The notes under the pieces were generated by a model, which worked only from the letters and a program-made list of their open reading frames with translations, was not told the DNA's origin and did not search any database. From Streptomyces aculeolatus (GTDB taxonomy: Bacteria; Actinomycetota; Actinomycetes; Streptomycetales; Streptomycetaceae), in assembly GCF_020400605.1 (NCBI RefSeq), contig NZ_JAINRD010000019.1:62001-126000 (forward strand): a stretch of 64,000 nt of DNA. The letters run 5' to 3'. Both the position numbers and the translations under genes were made by a program. Of this stretch, positions 42,360 to 50,066 are shown piece by piece; the first letter of the stretch is position 1; each line of letters starts with the position of its first letter.

Positions 42360-43649
42360 GTGAGCAGCAGCGGCCTCATCTACGCAATGATCGTCGGGGC
42401 CTGGGCCGCCTACTTGGTGCCGATGTGGCTCCGTAGGCAGGACGAGCTGAACGAAGCCCGTCCGACGGAACGCTTCAGCACCGCCATCCGGCTGCTGACC
42501 GGACGGGGCGGGGCGGACCGTACCCAGGAGCCGGACGACCCGGACGCCGGGTCCGGCGCGGAATCCGGCCCGGGCCCGGACCCCGGGCAGGACGCCGGGG
42601 ACGACGACGAGAGCCCGGACGCCGCACCCGCCGCACCCGGCGTGGTGGACGTCCGGGCCGCTGCCGTGCCCGTGACCGACCCCCGCGCCGCCGCCCCGCG
42701 CCCGCGCCGCGGCCGCAAGGAGGCCCCGGCGGCGCCGGTGGCGCGCCAGGGCGTGGCGGCGCGGGTGGACGAGGAGCCGGAGGCGGCCCCGCAGGGGCGT
42801 AAAGACGCACCGGCCGGCGCGCCCGCCACCGCCCGCGCCCCGGAGGAGGACCCGGCCCCGGCCCCCGCCCCCGCGCGCAACCAGCAACCCCCGTCCACCC
42901 CGGAACGCCGGGCGCGGGCACGGGTGCTGGCGCGCCGGAGGCGCACGCTGACGCTGCTGTTCGTGGCGCTGACGGCGGGCGCCGTGGCGGCGTCGGTGGG
43001 CGGCCCGCGCTTCCTGTGGGCCGTCGTGGTCCCGGTGCTGCTGCTCACGGCGTACGTCGTCCGCGTACGCACCCAGGAGCGCCGGCGCCGCACGTTCACC
43101 GCGGACCAGGCGCGCGGCGAGGCGGCGGCCCGCCGCCTGCGCGAGGACCGCGAGCCCGCGGCGCACCGGACGTACGGGAGCGCCGACGACAGCGCCGCCG
43201 AGGGGGCGGACGAGGACGCGGACGACGCGGACGACCCGTCCGCCACGGCCCCGTTCGACGCCCCGGCGGCGGCGTACGAGGCGGACCGCAGGGCGCTGGT
43301 GGAGCAGACCGACCACGCGGAGTGGGTCGACCAGCAGCGCGAACGCGACCGCCCCGCGGACGCCGGCTGGGACCCCGTACCGGTCCCGCTGCCCACCTAC
43401 GTCACGGCCCCCGTGGCCCCCCGCGCCACCCGGGGCCTGGACTTCGACGCCCCGGACACCTGGAGTTCGGCCCGCTCCAGCGCGGCCGAACCCCGCAACC
43501 AGCAGCCGGAAACCCCGCCCGCGGACCCCGCCCACCCCGCCCAGGACCCGGCCCCGGAACCCCCGCCGCGCCGCCCCCGCCCCACCAGCCGCACCCCCCT
43601 CTTCGACCAGTACGCGGACCCGCCCCGCCGCCGCGCGGCGAACGAGTAG
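42360..43649 (+). CDS. sepX: SepX-like cell-division membrane protein
   Basis: A 429-residue protein. One N-terminal membrane helix (GLIYAMIVGAWAAYLVPMWL) is followed by the conserved RRQDELNEARPTERFSTAIR. After a Pro/Ala/Glu-rich cytoplasmic linker come two closely spaced helices at about residues 196-240 (LTLLFVALTAGAVAASV, FLWAVVVPVLLLTAYVV), then a long disordered tail. This topology and the N-terminal signature match SepX, an actinomycete protein needed for division-site placement in Streptomyces and related to the corynebacterial Glp receptor GlpR. The GTG at 42360 has almost no ribosome-binding site. A TACCGT -10-like box 7 bases upstream suggests a leaderless transcript. The 123-bp leader is distinctly AT-rich. 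Confidence 0.88.
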   Translation: MSSSGLIYAMIVGAWAAYLVPMWLRRQDELNEARPTERFSTAIRLLTGRGGADRTQEPDDPDAGSGAESGPGPDPGQDAGDDDESPDAAPAAPGVVDVRAAAVPVTDPRAAAPRPRRGRKEAPAAPVARQGVAARVDEEPEAAPQGRKDAPAGAPATARAPEEDPAPAPAPARNQQPPSTPERRARARVLARRRRTLTLLFVALTAGAVAASVGGPRFLWAVVVPVLLLTAYVVRVRTQERRRRTFTADQARGEAAARRLREDREPAAHRTYGSADDSAAEGADEDADDADDPSATAPFDAPAAAYEADRRALVEQTDHAEWVDQQRERDRPADAGWDPVPVPLPTYVTAPVAPRATRGLDFDAPDTWSSARSSAAEPRNQQPETPPADPAHPAQDPAPEPPPRRPRPTSRTPLFDQYADPPRRRAANE

Positions 43650-43721
43650 CGAGCGCCCGCCGGTCACCGGAACCGATTTCCTGGGCGGCGATCCGGGATG
43701 CTAAGGTTCCTTCCGTTGTGA

Positions 43722-43795
43722 GGGCCTGTAGCGCAGTCCGGTAGCGCACCTCGTTCGCATCGAGGGGGTCTGGGGTTCAAATCCCCACAGGTCCA
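43722..43795 (+). tRNA. tRNA-Ala (anticodon CGC)
   Basis: The acceptor arms are GGGCCTG (43722-43728) and CAGGTCC (43788-43794) with one G-T wobble, and the discriminator is A43795. The D stem is GCGC/GCGC and the anticodon stem CCTCG/CGAGG around the loop TTCGCAT, with anticodon CGC at 43756-43758. The T arm is TGGGG-TTCAAAT-CCCCA. CCA is not encoded. It reads the GCG codon, one of the commonest in this genome. The region downstream looks like an acquired island. Confidence 0.95.
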
Positions 43796-43813
43796 CTTCA
43801 GCACCGTTTCACG

Positions 43814-43855
43814 AGATCCCGTCCGATCGTCTCGATCAGGCGGGATCTAGCTTTT
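43814..43855 (+). terminator. Terminator downstream of tRNA-Ala
   Basis: AGATCCCG (43814-43821) pairs with CGGGATCT (43841-43848), and the T-rich AGCTTTT follows. The right half is the 26-bp sequence repeated at 48496. Confidence 0.7.
43823..43848. repeat. Flanking 26-bp direct repeat, left copy
   Basis: CCGATCG-T-CTCGATC-A-GGCGGGATCT differs from the copy at 48496-48521 at two positions. The pair brackets the 4.6-kb segment with the hybrid biosynthetic gene, and the left copy lies 28 bp beyond a tRNA. Repeats in such places are often attachment-site remnants, but a shared terminator sequence is an alternative. Confidence 0.6.
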
Positions 43856-43939
43856 CCGGCTTCGTCGGAAAGCCTGTGTGCCGGTGCCGCCGGGGGCTGG
43901 CGCGCGTGCATCGTGCGCTCGCCTGTTTCCGGGCGTGGG

Positions 43940-43972
43940 GAAGCACGCCGATCGTGGTGATCGGCGTGCTTC
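43940..43972. terminator. Perfect 14-bp stem-loop downstream of the hybrid gene
   Basis: GAAGCACGCCGATC and GATCGGCGTGCTTC are exact complements around GTGGT. It stands about 90 bp beyond the stop of the minus-strand gene 44060-47635 and probably ends its transcript. Confidence 0.7.
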
Positions 43973-44059
43973 GGCGATGTGGTGTTGTTTCGCGAGAGCC
44001 CGGTCAGGCGGTGTGCGGTGGCAGAGGGCCGCTCGCGTCGAAGTCAGCGGTGGTGGGCC

Positions 44060-47000
44060 TCACGCGCCACTCGTTGAGCTCTGCCAGTCACTGAGTCGTC
44101 CGATGAGCCAGACGAACGGCTGGGTATGGCCGGTGAGCACGCAGGTGCCTGCGATCACACTCTGAAGCAGGTTCCCCACGTTCCGCGAGCACAGTGCGGC
44201 TGTCGCCTCATCGTCGACCAGGCGAAGCGAACAGGCAGGTGTCGCGGCGTTGCTGTCGGGTTCTCGGGTGACCCCGTGTTCGTTGATCCGGACCACAAGT
44301 TGCTCCTCTCCTGGCAGTACGATCGTGACCGCGAGATGTGGCGCCGGTGCGGGAAGCTCGGCCATGACGGATTCCAGATAGGTCGTCAACCCGTCAGCCC
44401 AGTCCGCCACGTCGAAGCGTGGGGACTCCTCGTCCCCTCCCTCTCGCAGGTCCATATCGTCGTGCAACGTGGGAACTGTCGCGGCTTCGGCCTCGGCGTC
44501 GATCAGGGCCTGCAGCGTCTCGTCGACGTCCGCGCGGGTATGGGACGCCGAGCAGATGAACCTCAGGCGGCCTCGCCCGCGCTCGACAATCGGGTAGGTC
44601 ACGGCAGCGGCATGGACGCCCCTCCGGAAAAGCCCTCGCGCTATCGCATGCAGCTTCTCGCCGTCGGAGAAAAAGGGGGTGATGATAAGCCCGTCCCCGG
44701 TGCCGAGTTCGTAGCCGGCGTCCGAGAAGCGCTTCCGCATGTAGTGCGCGGTATCCCACAGCCTGGCCCGCAGCGCGTCGCCCGCAGCGACCCTGCGCAG
44801 GGCGGCAAGGGCCGCCGCCACGTCGGCAGGTGAGATGTTCGCCTGGAAGACGTACGACCTCGCCGACGCCCTCAGCAATGCAATGTGCTGTTCCCGGGCG
44901 GCGACCACACCGCCGATGCTCCCGAGGGCCTTGCTCAGGGTCGTGAGGACGAAGTCAACTTGCTCGGTGACGCCTTCCGCGGCGCACAGTCCGGCACCTC
45001 CCACTCCGTAAAGCCCGAACGAGTGGGCCTCGTCCACCAGGACGAGCGCGCCGGACTCCTTTGCGGCGGTCACGACCTCCCGCAGCGGCGCCGCCCCCTC
45101 GCCCATGCTGTACACGCTCTCGAGCACCACCAGCGTCGTACGGTAGGGCGAGGACTCCGCTTTGAGGACCGCCCGCAGGTCGGCTGCGTCGTTGTGCCGG
45201 AAGGTCCGCACCCTCGCGCCGCTCAGGCGGGCCCCGTCCACCAGGGAGGCGTGGCAGAGTTGGTCCATGACCACGACGTCCTGATCGCCCACGATTCCGG
45301 CGACGGCGCCGAGGCTCGCGGTGAACCCGGTGGGGAACAGGCAGGCGGCCGGCTTGCCCACCATGGCGGCGAATTCCTGCTCGAACTCCGTGTGGAGGTC
45401 GGTCTGCCCCGAGCCCGCCGCTGAGATCCCCATCCCGGTACCAAACCGGCCCAGCGCACTGCGTGCCTCCTCGATGACCTCCTCGTTGCGGTTGAGCCCG
45501 AGGTAGAGGTTGGTGGTCCAGATGAGCGCCTCATGCTCCTCGCCCGTACCCGGGTCGGCGACGACGCCCCGCTTGGCGCTTCCGGTGCGGACGACCTTTC
45601 CGTACGGGTCCAGCCCCGAGCGCGCCAGGAGGCCCCGGAAATGCTGTACGAGCGCGCCCCGGTCGGTCGCAGACCAGGCCGGCGCCTTGGCGGCGAAGGA
45701 CGGCGGGTGACCGGACCGGACCTGGTCCTGGAACACATCGAGCCGATCCGCGGCCCCGACGCCCTGCGGGCGCGAGCGCACCTCGCCGCCGCCGGAAGCA
45801 CGGCCCGGCACCGCCAGCAGCACGTCGACGGCCTCCCTGGGAGTCATCTGCTCCACCAGGGCGGATGAAGGCAGGTCAGTGGCCAGCGCTCGCGACAGGC
45901 GCACCGTCAGCTCAGCGATATCCAGCGAATCGAGCCCCAGCGCGGCCAGCGGCTCGTCCGGCCGGACCGCATCGGGGCCGGGGGCGCCGAGGAGCAGCGC
46001 CGCCTCCTCTGTCACCATGGCGAGCAGTGCCGAGCGCTGCTGCTCGTGCGGCGAAGGCAGTGCACCGGGTCCGGTCCGCGACGCGGCCGGGCCGTCGCCG
46101 CCCGCCTTCCCTTCGGGAACCGCCTCGTCGCCGTGGTGCGCGGGGGCGGGGAGCCGAAGCCGGTCGACCTTGCCGTTGGGCAGTTTCGGCATCTCGGCCG
46201 GCACCATGACGTGGTGCGGGATCATGTAACCCGGCAGCCGGTCGGCCAGCCGGGAGCGCACGGTCGATGCGGTCAGCGACTCCTTCCGGCTCACCGCGTA
46301 CGCCGTCAGGAGGCTCTTGCCTTCGCCTGTGGTGGCAACGACTGCAGCCTCGTCCACCCCGGGCATCGAGGCCAGCACGGCCTCGATCTCGTCGAGTTCG
46401 ATCCGGTGGCCCCGGATCTTGACCTGCCGGTCGGCGCGGCCGAGGAACTCGAGTTCCCCTGTTTCGGTCCACCGGCACAGGTCGCCGGTCCGGTAGATCC
46501 GCCGCTCCGGTACCGGGCCGTCCGGCGCGAGGGCCGGAAAGCTCTGCCGGGTGCGCTCGTCGTCATGGAGGTATCCCCTGGCCAACTGGTCGCCGGCGAG
46601 AGTCAGCTCTCCCGCCGTGCCAGCCGGCACCGGCTGCAGGGACTCGTCCAGCACGTACGCCCGCGCGCCCAGGACCGGGCTGCCGATGGTGACCGGCCCG
46701 CTTCCCGCTTCGGCGGTGGTGATGAACACGGTGGCCTCGGTCGGGCCGTAGACGTTCACGACCCGTGGCGCACAAGGATCAGCGTGCACCCGCTCCACCA
46801 GAGAACGGGACAAGACCTCACCACCCAGCACCGCACACCGCAAACCACCGGGCAGCGGCCCGGCCGCGAGCAGCGCCTTCATCGCGGACGGCACCATGAT
46901 GGCCGTGCGCACGCGGTGCGCTGCGGGCAGTTCGCGCAGTGCGAGCACGTTCTCGGACAGGACGACCGTGCCGCCGAGGACGAGCGTGCCCAGAATCTCC

Positions 47001-47635
47001 ATCACCGAGGGGTCGAAGCAGACCGAGGCCGCGGCCAGGACGCCCGCCAGGTCCTCGTCGTCCAGCAGCCGGCGCATCGAGGCGGCCATCGCCACCACGC
47101 TGCGGTGCTCGACCGCCACGCCCTTGGGCTTCCCGGTCGACCCCGAGGTGTAGATGACGTACGCGAGATCACCGGCCGAGCAGGTCGGCGGTGAGACCGC
47201 CGGGCGGTCCGGCACCGCGTCGAGGCGCACGCGGTCGGGGGCCGCCGAGCACAGCGCCGCCGTACCGGCGTCGACGACCACCGACGCCGCCCGGGAATGT
47301 TCGATCATGTAGCGCACCCGTTCGGCCGGGTAGGCGGGGTCCATGGGCACATAGGCGCAGCCTGCTCGCAGTACTCCTAACAGGGTTGCGACAAGCTCCC
47401 ACGTCCTGCCGAGGCATACGCCGACGAGTGCGCCCGGCGCCACGCGTCGGGCCGTCAGCTCCCCGGCGATCGCCTCCGCCCGGGCCCGCAGCCGCTCGTA
47501 GTCGATGTCGACCGCCCCGTCCACGACGGCGATCCGACCCCCCTGACGCGCCGCCCGGGCTTCGAACAGCCCCCAGACGGTCTCGTCGGGGGCGTCCGTT
47601 CCCCCGCGGGCGGCCTTGTGTTCGGCGTGATACAT
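44060..47635 (-). CDS. Hybrid adenylation / carrier / alpha-oxoamine synthase / SCP2-like enzyme
   Basis: A 1191-residue multidomain enzyme. Residues 15-500 are an NRPS-type adenylation domain: TSGSTGKPKG at 163-172, the binding pocket beginning FDPSVMEI (Asp208, which normally holds the alpha-amino group), NVYGPTE, YRTGDL and LPNGKVDR with the catalytic Lys. Residues 535-610 are a carrier domain with LGLDSLDI, phosphopantetheine on Ser570. Residues 640-1050 form a class II PLP alpha-oxoamine synthase like KBL/AONS/ALAS: DQLCHASLVDG, VDEAHSFG (Asp868) and TLSKALGS with PLP Lys902. Residues 1080-1185 look like an SCP2 sterol-carrier fold (weak). Expected reaction: activate an amino acid, load it on Ser570, then condense it decarboxylatively with a second amino acid to an aminoketone. 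The start at 47635 has GGGAG 6 bases upstream. Leu86 is encoded by TTA, so translation should depend on bldA. No other biosynthetic gene is adjacent. Confidence 0.88.
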   Translation of the reverse strand: MYHAEHKAARGGTDAPDETVWGLFEARAARQGGRIAVVDGAVDIDYERLRARAEAIAGELTARRVAPGALVGVCLGRTWELVATLLGVLRAGCAYVPMDPAYPAERVRYMIEHSRAASVVVDAGTAALCSAAPDRVRLDAVPDRPAVSPPTCSAGDLAYVIYTSGSTGKPKGVAVEHRSVVAMAASMRRLLDDEDLAGVLAAASVCFDPSVMEILGTLVLGGTVVLSENVLALRELPAAHRVRTAIMVPSAMKALLAAGPLPGGLRCAVLGGEVLSRSLVERVHADPCAPRVVNVYGPTEATVFITTAEAGSGPVTIGSPVLGARAYVLDESLQPVPAGTAGELTLAGDQLARGYLHDDERTRQSFPALAPDGPVPERRIYRTGDLCRWTETGELEFLGRADRQVKIRGHRIELDEIEAVLASMPGVDEAAVVATTGEGKSLLTAYAVSRKESLTASTVRSRLADRLPGYMIPHHVMVPAEMPKLPNGKVDRLRLPAPAHHGDEAVPEGKAGGDGPAASRTGPGALPSPHEQQRSALLAMVTEEAALLLGAPGPDAVRPDEPLAALGLDSLDIAELTVRLSRALATDLPSSALVEQMTPREAVDVLLAVPGRASGGGEVRSRPQGVGAADRLDVFQDQVRSGHPPSFAAKAPAWSATDRGALVQHFRGLLARSGLDPYGKVVRTGSAKRGVVADPGTGEEHEALIWTTNLYLGLNRNEEVIEEARSALGRFGTGMGISAAGSGQTDLHTEFEQEFAAMVGKPAACLFPTGFTASLGAVAGIVGDQDVVVMDQLCHASLVDGARLSGARVRTFRHNDAADLRAVLKAESSPYRTTLVVLESVYSMGEGAAPLREVVTAAKESGALVLVDEAHSFGLYGVGGAGLCAAEGVTEQVDFVLTTLSKALGSIGGVVAAREQHIALLRASARSYVFQANISPADVAAALAALRRVAAGDALRARLWDTAHYMRKRFSDAGYELGTGDGLIITPFFSDGEKLHAIARGLFRRGVHAAAVTYPIVERGRGRLRFICSASHTRADVDETLQALIDAEAEAATVPTLHDDMDLREGGDEESPRFDVADWADGLTTYLESVMAELPAPAPHLAVTIVLPGEEQLVVRINEHGVTREPDSNAATPACSLRLVDDEATAALCSRNVGNLLQSVIAGTCVLTGHTQPFVWLIGRLSDWQSSTSGA

Positions 47636-47732
47636 CTCCTGCTCCCACTGTTCAGAGATTGTGATATTTCGTCGAGCATCCTGGGGAAATGCCGAGAACT
47701 GTGCGTTCCTGCCGGGTGATGTGCAGGCTCGG

Positions 47733-48241
47733 TCAACGAGCCTCTTCGCCTCCTCGCGCAGCGCGTTCCAGGACTGCAGCACTGCGCGCCGGCAGCTTCA
47801 CTGCGGGCTCCGGCGCGGGCGTCCGCGGTCGCATCGCTGAGAGAACGCCCCGGAGCGGAAGACCCACGAAGTCCTCCAGGTCTTCGGTGTGCTCCACGCG
47901 GCACACGGCCTCGTACTCCACAGCGAGGTAAGGGCAGGGACGGGCGCTCTGAGCGGCGGTCAGCCAACCGTCGTTCCCCACACGCCACTTCTTGGGAGCC
48001 GCATCGCGTGTCTCCGGTTCCACGGACGGTCGCCGGTCCACCGATGCCTGCTCGGCGTGACAGTCACAGGGTGGCGCAGGGGCACGAGGAAGCGGGCCTC
48101 GGGAAACAGCCGGCGGACCCGGAGTGGGCCGGCAACGCGAGACGGGCGGGTTCGAACTCCTTCAGGCTCCAGGCGCAGGGGTGCTTCCGGGTGGCCAGGT
48201 GATCGCGCACGCTCAGGGAAGCGCCGCGTTCCCGCTCGCAC
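47733..48241 (-). pseudogene. Frameshifted remnant, possibly sulfotransferase-like
   Basis: On the minus strand one frame reads RRLFPEARFLVPLRHPVTVT and then loses continuity near 48045. Another frame continues with KKWRVGNDGWLTAAQ and YLAVEYEAVCRVEHTEDLEDFVGLPL to a stop at 47733. Together these resemble the middle and end of a PF13469-type sulfotransferase (FPxARFxxxxRHPV ... VxYExL ... FxGLPL). The N-terminal phosphosulfate-binding loop is not found. A frameshift and a missing 5' part indicate a pseudogene. The family call rests on short motifs and could be wrong. It ends about 100 bp upstream of the hybrid enzyme gene in the same direction. Confidence 0.35.
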
Positions 48242-48495
48242 GGCGGCCGCTGGTCGTTCAGGTTGTCCCAGTCCTGGCCGCTGCGGGCGGCCTCGGGCAG
48301 ATCCTCACGCTTCTTGCCGATCGTGTCCGGCAGCGTGCAGGCGTGATGGGTGGCAGGATCCGCGCACAGCCTTCCCTGCCCCCCTCCGTCGTGCCGGGGA
48401 ACCCGCACGGACGGATGCTGGACAAAGTGCATTGCGGACTCCCCTGGCACCGTGCTGCCCAAGTCGGCCCTCACCCTACTTGCGTTCGGGGTGCG

Positions 48496-48521
48496 CCGAT
48501 CGCCTCGATCGGGCGGGATCT
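48496..48521. repeat. Flanking 26-bp direct repeat, right copy
   Basis: CCGATCG-C-CTCGATC-G-GGCGGGATCT, direct orientation relative to 43823-43848, 24 of 26 bases identical. A further partial copy of its end (CGGCGGGATCT) follows at 48530-48540. Confidence 0.6.
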
Positions 48522-48542
48522 TTGCGTTTCGGCGGGATCTCG

Positions 48543-48556
48543 TCAAGCGCGCTTGA
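48543..48556. promoter_or_regulatory. 14-bp perfect palindrome
   Basis: TCAAGCGCGCTTGA lies 22 bp beyond the right repeat copy and 130 bp from the 3' end of marR. It may be a regulator or recombinase site; nothing else supports a role. Confidence 0.3.
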
Positions 48557-48686
48557 GATGACCCGAGAACGGCGCTGAGGTGGGGTGCTCACGAGTGCGC
48601 TTGACCCGCAGGCGATGAGCTCGATCAAGATCTTTCCCCGCCGGGCCAATGATCGTTCCCCAGCGTCGTTCAACCCATCGGATCCG

Positions 48687-49151
48687 TCAGTCGGGCTGGT
48701 TCTCCATGTGGGCGAGGACCCGGTTCGAGATACGGGCGAGTGCGGCGAGGTCCTCTTGGGTGAGGGCGTCGATGAACAGGCGGCGGACGTGGTCGACGTG
48801 TACGGGTGCGGCGTCCTCGATCGCCTCGTGGCCGGCCGGGGTGGCGACGATGAATGCGCCGCGGCCGTCGTCGGGGCATTCCTCCTTGGCCACCAGTCCG
48901 CGTTTCGCCATCCGGCCGACCTGGTGGGACATGCGGCTCTTCTCCCACTCCACCAGTTTCACCAGGTCCATGAAGCGCATCCGCCCGCCGGCTTCGGTGA
49001 GTTTGACCAGCACGATGTAGTCGGAGGCCGACATGCCGGAGTCCGCCTGGACCCGGCGGGAGAGGCGGCCGACGAGCTTCTCCTGCATGCGGATGAAGCT
49101 GTCCCAGGCCGCCTTCTGCTCCGGGGTCAGCCAGCGAGGCGTTGCGTCCAT
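48687..49151 (-). CDS. MarR-family regulator
   Basis: A 154-residue winged-helix protein. The DNA-binding part is MRFMDLVKLVEWEKSRMSHQVGRMAKRGLV followed by the wing with a conserved DGRGAFIVATPAG. The N- and C-terminal helices for dimerisation are present. The ATG at 49151 has no clear ribosome-binding site. Divergent from the isochorismatase gene. The 136-bp gap carries a GTTGA-N4-TCAAC palindrome, and a similar site lies upstream of the next gene group, suggesting a local regulon. Effectors of such MarR proteins are often quinones, phenolics or oxidants. Confidence 0.9.
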   Translation of the reverse strand: MDATPRWLTPEQKAAWDSFIRMQEKLVGRLSRRVQADSGMSASDYIVLVKLTEAGGRMRFMDLVKLVEWEKSRMSHQVGRMAKRGLVAKEECPDDGRGAFIVATPAGHEAIEDAAPVHVDHVRRLFIDALTQEDLAALARISNRVLAHMENQPD

Positions 49152-49219
49152 GGGGGGAGCGTAACGAGACCCCCGACGGGTCCTCCATCCTCCCGGCAGG
49201 TCGCCGCCCCCGGCAGTTA

Positions 49220-49233
49220 GTTGACGTCTCAAC
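49220..49233. promoter_or_regulatory. MarR operator candidate, site 1
   Basis: GTTGACGTCTCAAC is a palindrome with 5-bp arms around CGTC in the gap between divergent marR and isochorismatase genes. Site 2 at 50001 follows the same pattern. Confidence 0.6.
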
Positions 49234-49287
49234 GAGCGGTCCCTAAGGTAGGTGATGCGTCAACCAAAGCTCCAGGAGGGTAATCCC

Positions 49288-49944
49288 ATGAGCACCGAGA
49301 ACAAGGCCGGCCTCGACGCGCTGCTGACGCCCGAGGAGAGCGTTCTCGTACTGATCGACCACCAGCCGTTCCAGTTCGCCAACCTGAACAGCCACGAGCC
49401 GACGATGGTCGTCAACAACGTCGTCGGACTCGCCAAGGCGGCCAAGGTGTTCGACGTCCCGACCATCCTGACGACCGTGCTGGAGGAGCGCGGCGGCCTG
49501 CTCGTCCAGGGGGTGCAGGACGTGTACCCGGAGCAGAAGCCGATCAACAGGACCTTCATCAACACCTGGCAGGACGAGCGCGTGGTCGACGCCGTCAGGG
49601 CGACCGGGCGCAAGAAGCTGATCATCGCCGGCCTCTGGACGGAGATATGCGTGGCGATGCCGGCGATACAGGCGGCGGGTGAGGGCTTCGAGGTGTTCGT
49701 CGTCACCGACGCCTCGGGCGGTGTCTCGAAGGAGGCGCACGACACCGCCGTGCAGCGCATGGTCCAGGCGGGCGTGGTGCCGATCACCTGGCTTGCCGTC
49801 ATGGGCGAGTGGCAGCGGGACTGGGCCCGCGAGAAGACCGTCGCCGGTGCCGCGGAGGTGCAGGCGCAGCACGGCGGGGCCAGCGGTGTGGCCTTCGCGT
49901 GGGAGATGCAGCTCCTGGCCACGCCCGTCGGAAGCGACGCCTGA
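49288..49944 (+). CDS. Isochorismatase-family hydrolase (YcaC-like)
   Basis: A 218-residue cysteine hydrolase. Asp24 (VLIDHQPFQF) and Cys121 (GLWTEICVAMPA) are the catalytic pair expected for the family, with the cis-peptide context of the YcaC branch. The substrate of this branch is unknown; it is not the siderophore isochorismatase. The ATG at 49288 has a near-perfect AGGAGGG 6 bases upstream. Divergent from marR and probably repressed by it. Confidence 0.9.
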   Translation: MSTENKAGLDALLTPEESVLVLIDHQPFQFANLNSHEPTMVVNNVVGLAKAAKVFDVPTILTTVLEERGGLLVQGVQDVYPEQKPINRTFINTWQDERVVDAVRATGRKKLIIAGLWTEICVAMPAIQAAGEGFEVFVVTDASGGVSKEAHDTAVQRMVQAGVVPITWLAVMGEWQRDWAREKTVAGAAEVQAQHGGASGVAFAWEMQLLATPVGSDA

Positions 49945-50000
49945 CGTCGTCCCCCGGCACGGAATTGCGGCACATGTACGCGGACACGCCTGCCGTAAAA

Positions 50001-50014
50001 GATGATGTATCAAC
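50001..50014. promoter_or_regulatory. MarR operator candidate, site 2
   Basis: GATGATGTATCAAC fits the same GNTGA-N4-TCAAC pattern as site 1. It stands 53 bp upstream of the small GNAT gene, in an AT-richer promoter-like stretch. Confidence 0.5.
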
Positions 50015-50066
50015 TTGGTTCGGTTAGCGTGGCGTGGAGTCCACGCGGAAGGCGTACGGAGGAATC

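Larger units (their letters stand above)
47636..48686. other. Degenerate 1-kb segment between the hybrid gene and marR
   Basis: No intact gene is convincing here. It contains a decayed minus-strand gene (47733-48241), the right copy of the 26-bp repeat and a 14-bp palindrome (48543-48556). Overlapping short frames on both strands lack start signals, which fits recombination scars at the end of an island. Confidence 0.55.

Noticed and set aside
41199..43667. 822-codon open frame on the minus strand across mog, GNAT and sepX
   Set aside because: Antisense shadow of three supported genes with no start signal and no motif.
43814..43855. IS-element terminal repeat
   Set aside because: No transposase gene or target-site duplication is seen; hairpin plus T-run next to a tRNA is better explained as a terminator.
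44060..47635. A typical NRPS or PKS gene cluster
   Set aside because: There is no condensation, ketosynthase, thioesterase or second module. Neighbours are a tRNA, a decayed gene and a MarR gene, so only the single hybrid enzyme is claimed.
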